A DNA stretch of 64,000 nt from Bifidobacterium asteroides (GTDB lineage Bacteria; Actinomycetota; Actinomycetes; Actinomycetales; Bifidobacteriaceae). The translations under genes and the position numbers were made by a program. A model generated the notes under the pieces. It was not told where the DNA came from, made no database searches, and was given only the letters and a program-made list of their open reading frames with translations. Each line of letters begins with the position of its first letter. The stretch's first letter is position 1. Location: positions 1-64,000 of the forward strand of contig NZ_WKKW01000004.1 of NCBI RefSeq assembly GCF_009683175.1. Reading direction: 5' to 3'. Positions 46,789-56,180 of this stretch are shown piece by piece.

Positions 46789-47442
46789 CTATTTGAGGGC
46801 CTGCAGGTACCGGTAGAGGGTGGGGATCGAAATCTTGAGCTCGGGGGCTACGATGCCTACCGCGCCCTTGATGAGGAAGATGCCCCGGTCCTTGATGTTG
46901 CGGATGATGTCCAGCCTGTCCTGCTTGGTCAGCTTGTCCATGGGGATGTTGAACTGGCGGACCTCATCCCTGGTGATCCTACGGATGTTCTCCGCAGGCT
47001 CCTCGCTCACGTGGCGGCGGGAGGTCTCCGTGGAGATCTGCACATCGTCGGAGTCAATCGAGGACAGGGTCTGCAGCACATGGGCGGCCTGCTGCAGCTC
47101 GGTGATGTTGATACTGATGCAGAGCAGGCCAATGACTGTCTGCTCCTGGTTGCGGATCAGGTAGGAGGAGACGCGGAACTCGTGCTTGTTCAGGCGGCGC
47201 CCACGGTAGTCGGAGACGAAGTCGGCCCCGTCCTGGTCGGCCCGTATGGTCAGCTGGAGCGTCTGGTCCGTAATCCCGTCGCCCAGGGAGCGTCCGGAGA
47301 GCTGACCGTTGCGGATGAAGACGATGGAATTCTCCGGGCGGGTAATGTCATGCACAACAATCTCGGCCATAGGACCGAAGGAATCGGCTATGAATTCTGC
47401 CAGGGGAAATACCTCTTCAAGGTTGTCTACTGTGAAATGCAT
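46789..47442 (-). CDS. YheO/DauR-like PAS-HTH transcriptional regulator
   Basis: A 217-residue regulator. The N-terminal YheO-like PAS domain (about 5-125) includes FGPMAEIVVHDITRPENSIV and VIGLLCISINIT. The C-terminal helix-turn-helix (about 165-217) has RLDIIRNIKDRGIFLIKGAV and ISIPTLYRYLQALK. DauR, a member, represses D-arginine catabolism in response to an effector. GAGGA lies 6 bases before the ATG. A dyad GTGAT-N7-ATCAC sits at 47520-47536 upstream. The target genes are not obvious in this window. Confidence 0.86.
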   Translation of the reverse strand: MHFTVDNLEEVFPLAEFIADSFGPMAEIVVHDITRPENSIVFIRNGQLSGRSLGDGITDQTLQLTIRADQDGADFVSDYRGRRLNKHEFRVSSYLIRNQEQTVIGLLCISINITELQQAAHVLQTLSSIDSDDVQISTETSRRHVSEEPAENIRRITRDEVRQFNIPMDKLTKQDRLDIIRNIKDRGIFLIKGAVGIVAPELKISIPTLYRYLQALK

Positions 47443-48194
47443 GGCTGATCCTCAACATCCTAACAGGGCGGCTTGTAGCCACCGGTTGGTGCTGCGGGAA
47501 GCGAAAGGTATTGGATGGCGTGATATGGTCCATCACCTCCATACCAGCCAATCGGCCTCCTCTAATCCCGTATATTAGACCTTCTTTTGCGCACTTCCGT
47601 CCTTTACATACGGCCTATTGAGGCCGCAGGAGAGCCGAAGTGCAGAAGGGATTTTCATGGTAGCGCACGAAGGCGGCTGAATCTTGCTTTTCGCAAACCC
47701 GGCCAGTCGTAACGGACGCAGCGTCGTGGCGGAGCCGCTTCCCACCTGTCCTGCAGGACGGGATGAGAGCGGAAACCTGGTAATCATGGGGAACCGAGTG
47801 ATTCAGAAGCTGAGGATACGTACCTGTAGCGCGCCTAGGACAAAGTGCATGAACAATGTGAGTCTGGTCACGTATTTTGGGATCGGTTGGATCTAAAGGC
47901 CACTTTGTCAAAGAAATTAAACAAGTTGATACGACACATGTCTGAATGGATAAACAGCGGCCGGGCCGGCTGGTGGCTGTTGAGCCTCCTGGCCTGCCCG
48001 GCCGTGTTTCCTCCTCTCCCAGGCGGGGACGGGGGCGTGCATGCCTGCCCTCGGCTTCCGCCTGCAGAAGTGTGGTGGGGGCGCGGGAGGGAAGTGTCGG
48101 CTCTCTTGGGGTTTGAGCCTTGACTGGCACTTGTCCTCCCTGCTCCCCCTTGATGGGCCGGGGGCGGGGGGATTGATACGCCGCCCGGCCGCTC
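47443..48194. other. Gene-free stretch before the surface-protein gene
   Basis: No supported gene. A long minus-strand ORF (47615-48130) lacks a ribosome binding site and has coding-unlike Pro/Arg/Ser composition. The stretch holds the YheO-side dyad (47520-47536), a GC-rich inverted repeat near 47960-48005 (CGGCCGGGCC against GCCCGGCCG), and a second one at 48156-48190 just after the surface-protein stop. Confidence 0.5.
48156..48190 (-). terminator. GC-rich hairpin after the surface-protein gene
   Basis: GGCCGGGGGCGG (48156-48167) pairs with CCGCCCGGCC (48181-48190) with a small bulge, about 5 bases after the stop codon on the minus strand. There is no clear U-tract. Confidence 0.35.
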
Positions 48195-51100
48195 TTACTC
48201 GTGCGAAGCGTGCAATAGTTGGTGTGTTTCCTGCCGGTGGCGTCGTGAGGCGAGGACCCCGCCCATGCCGGTCATGCCCGTGGCCAGGGCGAGCAGGATG
48301 CCTTCCCCTCCGGCCTTGGGGAGCACGCCTGCAGGCAGGTACGTGTATCGGAGAGAAGTGTCGGGCGTTTGGGGTGCGCCGCCCAGCGTGTAGTCCACGC
48401 TGACCGTGACCGTGCCCGGCGCGTGCGCGGGCGTGAACACGGTGACACTATTGCCGTCGCCGCGCGTCAATCCTGATACGGCGGTCTGGTCGAACCTGAC
48501 GCCGGTGATCACCAGAGCCAGGTTGAACGACACCGGCACAGGAGCCGACTTGCTGTTTCTGCTGCCGTTGCCGAGCTGGCCGTACTGGTTGTCTCCCCAG
48601 GCGTAGGTGTTCCCGTCGCTGCCCACGGCCAGCGAATGCAATTGTCCGCCGCTGACCTGTGTGGCTTTGAGCCCTAGGCTCTTGTCGGTGGGGCTGGCGG
48701 GGTCGCGCACGCGCACAGGAGCCGACGAAGAGTTGTTGCTGTTGTTGCCGAGGTTGCCATACCAGTTGTATCCCCATGCCCAGGCGTTGCCGTCGCTGCC
48801 CACGGCCAGCGAAAGATGGGATCCGGCGCTGACCTGTGCGGCTTGCAGTCCTTTGCTCTTGTCGGTGGGGCTGGCGGGGTCGCGCACGCGCACAGGAACA
48901 GGATTCGTGTCACTGTATCCGCTGGCGGTGTTGTTGCCGAGGTTGCCATACCAGTTGCATCCCCATGCCCAGGCGTATCCGTCGCTGCCCACGGCCAGGG
49001 AATGATCCCATCCGGCGCTGACCTGCAGGTAGGTGAAATCCTCTGGCAGGTCCGGGTACGCCTTGCGGTCAGGCGTCTTCACCCTGACCGGCGTTTTCTG
49101 GCTGCTGCTCGTCCCGTCGCCGAGCTCGCCATTGCCGTTGTATCCCCATGCCCAGGCGTTGCCGTCGCTGCCCACGGCCAGGGAATGCCAGCCTCCGGCG
49201 CTGACCTGCAGATAGGTGAAGTCCGCTGGCAGGTCCGGGTACGCCTTGCGGTCGGGCGTCTTCACCTTGACCGGCGCATACCGTGTGGTGCTCGTCCCGT
49301 CGCCGAGCCGGCCATAGGTGTTGTTTCCCCAGGCGTAGGCGTTGCCGTCGCTGCCCAGGGCCAGGGAATGATATTGTGCGGCGCTGACCTGCAGGTAGGT
49401 GAAGTCCGCTGGCGCGCCTGCAGGCTTCCCCACTTTGACCGGCGTTTTCTGGCTGCTGCTCGTCCCGTTGCCGAGCTGGCCATTGCTGTTGTCTCCCCAG
49501 GCGTAGGCGTTCCCGTCGCTGCCCAGGGCCAGGGAATGAGAGTCTCCGGCGCTGACCTGCAGGTAGGTGAAATCCGCTGGCGCGCCTGCAGGCTTCCCCA
49601 CCATGACCGGCGTATGCTGGTCGGTGCCCGTCCCGTCCATCCCGTTGCCGAGCTGGCCATAGTAGTTGGATCCCCAGGCGTAGGCGTTCCCGTCGCTGCC
49701 CACCGCCAAGGAAAAATAACCGTTTGTTGATCCGCTGATCTGGCTGAATCTGATGCCCCGGCTGGCGCTGTCGGGCGGGGTGATGGTGGCGGGTTCCCTG
49801 CCCAGCTGGCTGCCCTTGTCGGGGCTGATGCTCCACCTGCTGTTCCGGCTTGCCGGCGTCCAGTGGGCGGCCAGGGTCAGGTCCTTGTCGACGGGCCTGC
49901 TGAAATCATAGGCGACCTCGCCAATGAACCAGCCGTCGAACAGGAAGCCATCGCGCGACGGATCAGGGGAGGGGCGCTTCACCCTCCCGTACGGGGCGGG
50001 GACAGTCTGGTCTGCTGGTATGGGGCTTCCGCCGCCCGTGTCGAAGCGGACCGTGAACGCGGATCCTGGTTCCGCAGCTCGTGCCGGCGGCTGGTCGACC
50101 GTGTACGCAAGGCTCCTGGCGAAAGGCTGCCCGTCCTGCCTGCCCGTGATGAGGATGGCGGCCTGTCCGGGCTTGCGGGCGGGAGCTTCAGCCTGCCAGG
50201 AGCTGCCGGTCTTGCTGAGGTTGAGCGGCTGGCCGTCCAGGCTGGCTGATGCCAAGGTGGGCGCCTGCGTGGTGTCGAGCCTGACGGGTTTGCCGGGCTG
50301 GCCCTGCCCGTCCAAGCTCCATGTGAGCATGCCGCCCTGCCTGCTGACGGCGGTGATCCTGCCGCCGGCAGCGGCGGCCCGCATGTACTGCTGGCTCCCG
50401 TCGTCCGCACGCTTGGGGGCTTCGCCTGGCTTCCAGGCCCAGACAAGACCATTGGAATCAACCAACGCTGCTTGTGTAGCGTTACTGCTTATTGCTGCGA
50501 CGGCAGAATGGTCGGGCATAATCAGCAATTCTGGCTGGGTTTGTCTGTTATCCAGATAACTGGTCTGGCCGGCTGAGTCCAGAAGCACAAAACCATGATC
50601 CGTGGCTGATATCTGAACAATTCGGTGAGCAATCTTGACGTCTTGGATCTGAGCGGTATCAACGGCATCCGGCTTCCAAGCCCAGATTTTGCCTTTGCTG
50701 TCCATGGCGAGCAGGCGATCAGCATTGCCAGCCACCTTGATTGTTGAGGCCTGGTTGGGCAGGCTTATGGCCTTTTCTGTCGGCTTCCCCATGCTGGTCC
50801 ATGTGCGTATACGGCCATCCTGATTCACTGCTATGAGCTGGTCAGAAGCCATGGCAATGCTGGTGTACGTCGTGGAATCTGCGTCAAGCAGGGCAGGCGT
50901 ATCCCCGCCTTTGCTCCAGGTGTAGATGCGGTGATCCCTGCTCAAGGCCGCAAAGCCGTCATGGCCAACTATTCCAGTCATGAATCGCACGTCACTGCGT
51001 TCGCCCTGAGGTGACGGCACCTGAACAGGCATTTCAGCCTTTGATGTCCACGTGAACAGGCGGCCATCGCCGGTCACGCCGATCAGCTTGTCGTCATGGG

Positions 51101-51750
51101 CTTCCAGGGTGCTGAACGAGGGTGAGTCCGCACTCGGGGGTGTGATGGTGATGCTGGTGCCGCCGGAAGCCGGACCATGGTCGGGGCTGAGCGCCCAGTC
51201 AGTCACCGGGGTCCACTTGGCCTTCAAAGTGATGTCCCTGGTGATCGGGGTGCGGAAATCCATCATCGCGTCATGCTCGGACCAGCCGTCGAAACGGTAG
51301 CCGTCGCGCTTCGGATTATCAGCAGACGGCGACGCCAAGGAGCCATCCGGCACAGTTACATGTTCCGCTTTGCTTCCATCGGCAGGGTCGAACACCACAG
51401 CATGAGCATCAGAAGCAGACTGGAGCCCAGCAGGTGAATAAGAGCTGGATGGCGAAATTCCAAGGGATTGGGAAGAACCTGTCGGGGTTTGAACAGGGGA
51501 AGAAGAAACAGATGACGCCTTCAGCGGCGACGGGGAAGGCAGGCTTGTTGGTTGTAGATGGCTCAGGGAACCGTTATCTGCCTGAGCGGTATAGCGACCC
51601 CCCCCCCCTGTTGACATCTGAGCCGGAGGCGAAGACGGTGCCGGTGGCCATGCCGGTCAGCAGCAGGGGGATCAGCACCAATGCTGACATGAGCGACCGC
51701 AGGCCAAACCTATGCGTACGAGAATCGGCAGACGTCGACGACGAAACCAC
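48195..51750 (-). CDS. Phase-variable RCC1/InlB-repeat cell-wall surface protein
   Basis: The body frame (48195-51617, 1140 residues) carries two InlB-type (Listeria-Bacteroides) repeats, at about residues 72-136 and 545-610. Between them lies a degenerate beta-propeller-like region. Seven clear RCC1 blades (each with LAxGSDGNAxAWG and GQLGNG-like motifs) span about 630-1000. The C-terminus has LPKAGGEG, a hydrophobic span and RRHRQ, a variant sortase signal. The body frame has no signal peptide. That is encoded just upstream in another frame, from a GTG at 51750 with GGGGAGG before it (LMSALVLIPLLLTG, then TVFA). The frames are separated only by 11 G residues (51598-51608). Losing one G, or gaining two, would give a secreted protein of about 1184 residues. 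As read, the gene is OFF. Confidence 0.82.
48530..49730 (-). repeat. Seven tandem RCC1 blades
   Basis: Seven imperfect repeats of roughly 150-200 bases, each encoding a blade with a strongly conserved GSDGNAYAWG-type core. Neighbouring blades share long near-identical DNA (for example the GCGTTGCCGTCGCTGCCCA blocks), which would favour recombination between blades. Confidence 0.85.
51598..51608 (-). repeat. Poly-G tract (11), candidate phase-variation switch
   Basis: Eleven C on the plus strand are G on the coding strand, between the signal peptide and the surface-protein body. Translation on the two sides shows frames offset by one base; 10 or 13 G would fuse them. Confidence 0.8.
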
Positions 51751-51875
51751 AACAAACCTCCCCAAAGGATTCAAAACGCTTGGCTGACCCAGTCCCCCGC
51801 AACCATGGGCAGCGCATGAGCAAATCGTATCACGCAGCCATGTGAGCGTCGAATCCCTCGGCAATTCACCCAGGC

Positions 51876-52751
51876 TCAGCTGGCCGCCACGCCCCCTACT
51901 GCGGGCAGGGCGCCGACCATGAGCATGATGGCCACGAAGATGGCCAGGCCGATCCGGTAGATGACGAATCCCCGGTAGGAGAAGCGCGAGACGATCTTCA
52001 AAAAGGCGATGATGACGATGTATCCCAGCAGGAAGCTGACCACGGTGGCGCAGATGGTGGCCCCCCAGCCGGGGAAGGCGGCGTCCGCGTTGATGTTCTT
52101 CAGGGACTTGACCGTCTCGAGGATGCCGGCGCCGAAAACGGCGGGAATGGCCATGAGGAAGCTGACCCGGGTGGCGGACTCGCGGGTGTAGCCCAGGGCG
52201 CGGCCGAAGGTCATGGTGCCGCCCGAGCGGGAGACGCCGGGGATCAGGGCCAGCATCTGCCCGATGCCGAAGAGCAGGGCGTCCCGGGCGCTCATCTGGC
52301 GGATCTCCTTGTTCTGGCGGCCGTGGCGGTCGAAGTAGTCCAGCAGCAGGCCGAAGACGATCAGCACCACCACGGTGATCCAGAGGTTGCGCAGCTTGGT
52401 CTCGATGATCTTCTGGAAGAGCAGGCCCGCCACCACGATGGGCAGGGTGCCCAGAATGATGTACCAGCCCAGGGCCGCATCATGGTCCTTGGAGCCCATC
52501 CGCTCACGCCATGAGGAGCCGTCCTTGCCAGCCAGGCAGCGGAACCAGTGGGTCAGTATGCGGGCAATGTCATGCCGGAAGTAGAGCAGGACCGCCAGCT
52601 CGGTGCCGAATTGGATTATGGCCGTGAAGGCCGCGCCCGGGTCCTGGCCCAGCAGGCCGCCCACAATGCGGATATGGGCGCTGGATGAGACGGGGAAATA
52701 CTCCGTCAGGGCCTGCACCAGGCCGAACAGAATGGCTTCGTAGAAATTCAT
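51876..52751 (-). CDS. uppP: Undecaprenyl-diphosphatase UppP/BacA
   Basis: A 291-residue membrane enzyme with about eight spans that recycles undecaprenyl pyrophosphate, the lipid carrier of cell-wall synthesis, and confers bacitracin tolerance. Signature motifs are LFGLVQALTEYFPVSSSAH near the start and LIPGVSRSGGTM in the middle, including the catalytic Glu and Arg/Ser. It runs divergently from the fructosamine-kinase gene. Confidence 0.96.
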   Translation of the reverse strand: MNFYEAILFGLVQALTEYFPVSSSAHIRIVGGLLGQDPGAAFTAIIQFGTELAVLLYFRHDIARILTHWFRCLAGKDGSSWRERMGSKDHDAALGWYIILGTLPIVVAGLLFQKIIETKLRNLWITVVVLIVFGLLLDYFDRHGRQNKEIRQMSARDALLFGIGQMLALIPGVSRSGGTMTFGRALGYTRESATRVSFLMAIPAVFGAGILETVKSLKNINADAAFPGWGATICATVVSFLLGYIVIIAFLKIVSRFSYRGFVIYRIGLAIFVAIMLMVGALPAVGGVAAS

Positions 52752-52896
52752 GGACCCCTCTTGCTATGTCGGACAACAATGGCAAGCATAGCCACCGCGC
52801 AGGGCAGGCAGAGCCAAGGGCCGGGCATGTCTCGCAGAATGCCCACAATGGGTCTTGTCGGAATCGACGACTCGACGAATAGGGGTGTGGATCATC

Positions 52897-53691
52897 ATGG
52901 CCAAGACCTACAGAAAATCCAGGGGCGGGGCCCCGGCGGGATTCTTCGAGTGCGAGGGGCGCGGGCTTCAATGGCTGGGCCAGGCCCAGGCGCAGGGCGG
53001 TCCCCGGGTGGTGGACGTCTACGGCTGGGGCCCGGACTACCTGGACATCGAGGAGGTGGCCTCCGCCTCCCCCACGCCTGGCGCGGCCTACCGCTTCGGC
53101 GCCCAGCTGGCCCACATGCATGATGCCGGGGCCGACCACTTCGGCTCCGCGCCCGAGGGCTACACGGGCACCTGCTACTTCGGACCCCTGCAGGATCCGC
53201 TGCCCATGGACGTGGGTGCCTGGGACGACCCGGCCACCTACTGGGCCAAGGGGCGGCTGGAGCCCATGGTGGGCATGGCCATGGATCGACGGGCTCTGAA
53301 CCGCGATGACATGAAGATGACCGAAGATGTGATCCAGGCCCTGCCGCAGCTGTTGGGCCCGGCTGCCAATGACAAGCCTGCCCGTGTCCACGGGGACCTC
53401 TGGAGCGGGAACGTCATGTGGACCAGGAATGACGGGAACACCCAGGCCGTTCTGATCGACCCTGCGGCCCACGGCGGCCACCGCGAGGAGGACCTGGCCA
53501 TGCTGCAGCTGTTCGGCATCCCCTACCTGGGGCAGATTCTGGACGGTTACCAGAGCGTACATCCCCTGGCGGCCGGCTACCAGAACCGGACCACGCTCTG
53601 GCAGCTCTACGCCATCGCCGGGCACTGCGCATTCTTCGGCGGCGGCTATGTGAGCGAATACCGGTCCATGTGCCGGTCGCTGCTGGGCTGA
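52897..53691 (+). CDS. Fructosamine/ketosamine-3-kinase family protein
   Basis: A 264-residue kinase of the aminoglycoside phosphotransferase fold. An early FGAQLAHMHDAGADHFG, the catalytic loop RVHGDLWSGNVMW (Asp and Asn) and the metal-binding VLIDPAAHGGHREEDLAML identify the family. Members phosphorylate ketosamines on glycated proteins or sugars. The usual N-terminal ATP-binding lobe is short, the protein being about 25 residues smaller than typical. The start at 52897 has AGGGG 12 bases before it; the frame is open to 52855. Confidence 0.85.
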   Translation: MAKTYRKSRGGAPAGFFECEGRGLQWLGQAQAQGGPRVVDVYGWGPDYLDIEEVASASPTPGAAYRFGAQLAHMHDAGADHFGSAPEGYTGTCYFGPLQDPLPMDVGAWDDPATYWAKGRLEPMVGMAMDRRALNRDDMKMTEDVIQALPQLLGPAANDKPARVHGDLWSGNVMWTRNDGNTQAVLIDPAAHGGHREEDLAMLQLFGIPYLGQILDGYQSVHPLAAGYQNRTTLWQLYAIAGHCAFFGGGYVSEYRSMCRSLLG

Positions 53692-53701
53692 CTCAGCCGC
53701 C

Positions 53702-54838
53702 TCAGCTGAAGATGTCCTTGAGCTTGCCGAAGATCCCCTTGCGGCCCCCGACTCCAGCAGGCTTGGCGCTCTGCGGGACCTGCTTGGCTTCTGAGTCGTG
53801 GCTGTTGGCGAAGTCCTCAATCAGGCGGCGCTGATCGTCGTCCAGCTTGGTGGGGATCTGGACCAGCACGTGGACGATGATGTCGCCGCGCTCCTCCCGG
53901 TTGCCGAGCCTGGTTACTCCCAGGCCCTTGATGGTGATCTCCTGGTCGGGCTGGCAGCCTGCGGGAATATCCACCTGGCGCTGGCCGTCGAAGGTCTCCA
54001 GGTCGACCTGGTGGCCCAGCACGGCCCAGGTCATGGGCACGGCGATCCAGCAGTGCAGGTCCTGGCCGCTGCGGGTGTAGTGCTTGTCGGGCTTGATGCT
54101 GATGTCCACATACAGGTCGCCGGCGGCACCGCCGCCCTCGCCCACCTCGCCCTGGGAGGCCAGCCGCAGGCGGGAGCCGTCAGCCACGCCAGCGGGCACG
54201 TTGACGCCCACCTCGCGCCGGGTGCGCACACGGCCATGGCCGTTGCAGACCGGGCAGGGATGCTCGATGATGGTGCCGTGGCCCTCGCACCGCTCGCAGG
54301 GTGCCTGGCTCATCATCTGGCCCAGCAGGGTCCGCACCACTTTCTGGGCATAGCCCTTGCCGTTGCAGACCGGGCAGGTCACCGGGGAGGTCCCCTTCTG
54401 GGCCCCCGAGCCGCCGCACTCCTGGCAGAGGCCGTAGGTGCTGATGGGGGTGCGTACCACGCCGCCGAAGATGGCGGTCTTCATGTCCACGGAGACCTGG
54501 GCCAGGGCGTCCCGGCCGGGCTGGGTGCGCGGAATGGGCCCCTGGGTGGTGCCCCCGAAGCCGCCGCCGAAGAACTGGTTGAAGACGTCGCCCATGTCGA
54601 AGGGGCTGCCCCCCTGGGAGGCCTGGGGATCGTTGGGGTCCACGCCCGCGTCGTACATGCGCCGCTTCTCGGGGTCGGAGAGCACCTCGTAGGCGCTGTT
54701 GACCTCCTTGAACTTGTCCTCGTATTCAGGCCCGGCGATGTCCGGGTGGTACTTGCGGCTCATCTTGCGATAGGCGCGCTTGATGTCCTGATCGCTCGCG
54801 CCGCGCTCGACTCCCAAAACCTCGTAGTAATCTGCCAC
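53702..54838 (-). CDS. dnaJ: Chaperone protein DnaJ (DnaJ2)
   Basis: A 378-residue type I J-protein. The J domain has the HPD motif in KYHPDIAGPE, followed by a Gly/Phe-rich region. The zinc-binding domain has four C-x2-C-x-G-x-G modules (CQECGGSG, CPVCNGKG, CERCEGHG, CPVCNGHG), and the C-terminal substrate-binding domains follow. It stimulates DnaK ATPase. It lies downstream of hrcA under CIRCE, as in other Actinobacteria. dnaK and grpE are not in the window. Confidence 0.96.
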   Translation of the reverse strand: MADYYEVLGVERGASDQDIKRAYRKMSRKYHPDIAGPEYEDKFKEVNSAYEVLSDPEKRRMYDAGVDPNDPQASQGGSPFDMGDVFNQFFGGGFGGTTQGPIPRTQPGRDALAQVSVDMKTAIFGGVVRTPISTYGLCQECGGSGAQKGTSPVTCPVCNGKGYAQKVVRTLLGQMMSQAPCERCEGHGTIIEHPCPVCNGHGRVRTRREVGVNVPAGVADGSRLRLASQGEVGEGGGAAGDLYVDISIKPDKHYTRSGQDLHCWIAVPMTWAVLGHQVDLETFDGQRQVDIPAGCQPDQEITIKGLGVTRLGNREERGDIIVHVLVQIPTKLDDDQRRLIEDFANSHDSEAKQVPQSAKPAGVGGRKGIFGKLKDIFS

Positions 54839-54922
54839 CGATCATCCTTTTCGTTTGATGCCCTCTCGACCCATAGTTGCATGGGCCCACGATACCTATG
54901 ACTTATGCCCTTGCCCTGACGG

Positions 54923-55996
54923 TCACGGCTCCCCGTCGCCGGCCAGGAAACCGGTCAGATAGGAGGCCACAGCACGAACCGCGCTCATGGTCGCCGGATA
55001 GTCCATATGGGTCGGGCCGATGGAGCCCACAAAGGCCACGGGTTCGTCCGCTTCGGAGCCGTCGGTCTGCCTGGACCGGGCATGCCCGTATCCGCTGGTC
55101 ACCACCGAGGCGTGGGCCAGCTCCGGGGTCCGGGTCTCGGTGCCGATGGCCACGCTGACTCCGTTGCTTTCACGTGAGAGCTCGCTCTGGGCCCGCATGA
55201 GCCGCATGAGCACCACCTGTTCCTCCAGGGCGTCCAGCAGCGAGCCCAGATCCCCCAGGGAGACGGCCTGGCTGTGGGTCAGCTGGGAGGTGCCAGCCAT
55301 GTAGAGGCCGCTGGTCTGCTCCCGCGTGGCCATCTCGTCGAAGACCGTGGCCACCAGGCGCAGCATGGACTTGTCTCGGCCCTCGGTGAGGGAGTCGGCC
55401 AGCATGCGGCAGCGGTCGGCGGCGCGGTCCAGGGGCAGGTCCTGGCATTGTCTGTTGATCTTGTCGGACAGGTCCGCCAGGGCGTTCGGGTCCTCCTGCA
55501 GGGGCCCGTGCAGGGTGCGCTGGACCACCCGGCCGGTGTCGGTGATGACCACCATAAGTACGGTCCCCCGGCTCAGTCCTATAAGCTCGGCCCGGCGCAG
55601 GTTCGAGCTGGCCAGGGAGGGCGAGGCCACCACGGCGATCTGCCCGGTGATCTGGGCCAGAAGACGGGCGGCGTGCTGCAGGGTGTCCTCCAGGTTGACC
55701 GACCCGGACAGGAAGGCGTTGATCCCCCGGCGCTGGGCGGCGGACAGAGGCACGATGGTGGCCAGCCTGTCGACGAAGTAACGGTAGCCCTTCTGGGTGG
55801 GGATGCGGCCGGCCGAGGTGTGGGGCTGGATCAGGTAGCCCTCGCTCTCCAGGGCCGCCATGTCGTTGCGCACGGTGGCGGAGCTGACTCCAAGCTGATG
55901 ATTTCTGGTGAGCGAACCCGACCCTACCGGCTCGCGAGAACGAATATAGTCCTCGACGACCGCGCGCAGCACCAGCATGCGTCTGGTATTAGGCAA
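54923..55996 (-). CDS. hrcA: Heat-inducible transcriptional repressor HrcA
   Basis: A 357-residue repressor that binds CIRCE. The N-terminal winged helix has RRMLVLRAVVEDYIRSREPVGS and SSATVRNDMAALE; the dimerisation and GAF-like domains follow to the C-terminus (SIGPTHMDYPATMSAV). I chose the TTG at 55996 because GGAAGGAG lies 5 bases before it and the protein then starts where homologues do; an ATG at 56014 without a site is the alternative. It represses itself and dnaJ. Confidence 0.93.
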   Translation of the reverse strand: MPNTRRMLVLRAVVEDYIRSREPVGSGSLTRNHQLGVSSATVRNDMAALESEGYLIQPHTSAGRIPTQKGYRYFVDRLATIVPLSAAQRRGINAFLSGSVNLEDTLQHAARLLAQITGQIAVVASPSLASSNLRRAELIGLSRGTVLMVVITDTGRVVQRTLHGPLQEDPNALADLSDKINRQCQDLPLDRAADRCRMLADSLTEGRDKSMLRLVATVFDEMATREQTSGLYMAGTSQLTHSQAVSLGDLGSLLDALEEQVVLMRLMRAQSELSRESNGVSVAIGTETRTPELAHASVVTSGYGHARSRQTDGSEADEPVAFVGSIGPTHMDYPATMSAVRAVASYLTGFLAGDGEP

Positions 55997-56024
55997 TGTC
56001 GCTCCTTCCGTCATGGTTTCATTA

Positions 56025-56051
56025 TTAGCACTCGGGCCATGAGAGTGCCAA
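56025..56051 (-). promoter_or_regulatory. CIRCE heat-shock operator
   Basis: TTAGCACTC-N9-GAGTGCCAA, the CIRCE inverted repeat with one mismatch from TTAGCACTC-N9-GAGTGCTAA. It lies 28 bases before the hrcA start and is the expected binding site of HrcA. Confidence 0.92.
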
Positions 56052-56180
56052 AACGTCGTGCGAAGAGCCGAATTGTGTCGTCTCAAACCGATACGATGGA
56101 AACGCATAGTGAAGGTAATCGAACATTTTCGACACAAGTCGAACATGGAGACCTCTACATTGGAAGGAAAGCAGCACCAT

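Noticed and set aside
47615-48130. 171-codon minus-strand ORF
   Set aside because: No ribosome binding site, Pro/Arg/Ser-rich noncoding-like composition and no recognisable domain.
48530-49730. CRISPR-like repeat array
   Set aside because: Repeats are coding, of 150-200 bases and diverged; they encode RCC1 blades.
51598-51608. Poly-G tract as pure sequencing error
   Set aside because: Cannot be excluded, but the signal peptide and body are each intact and well formed, so a biological length switch is at least as likely. Kept as a finding with this caveat.
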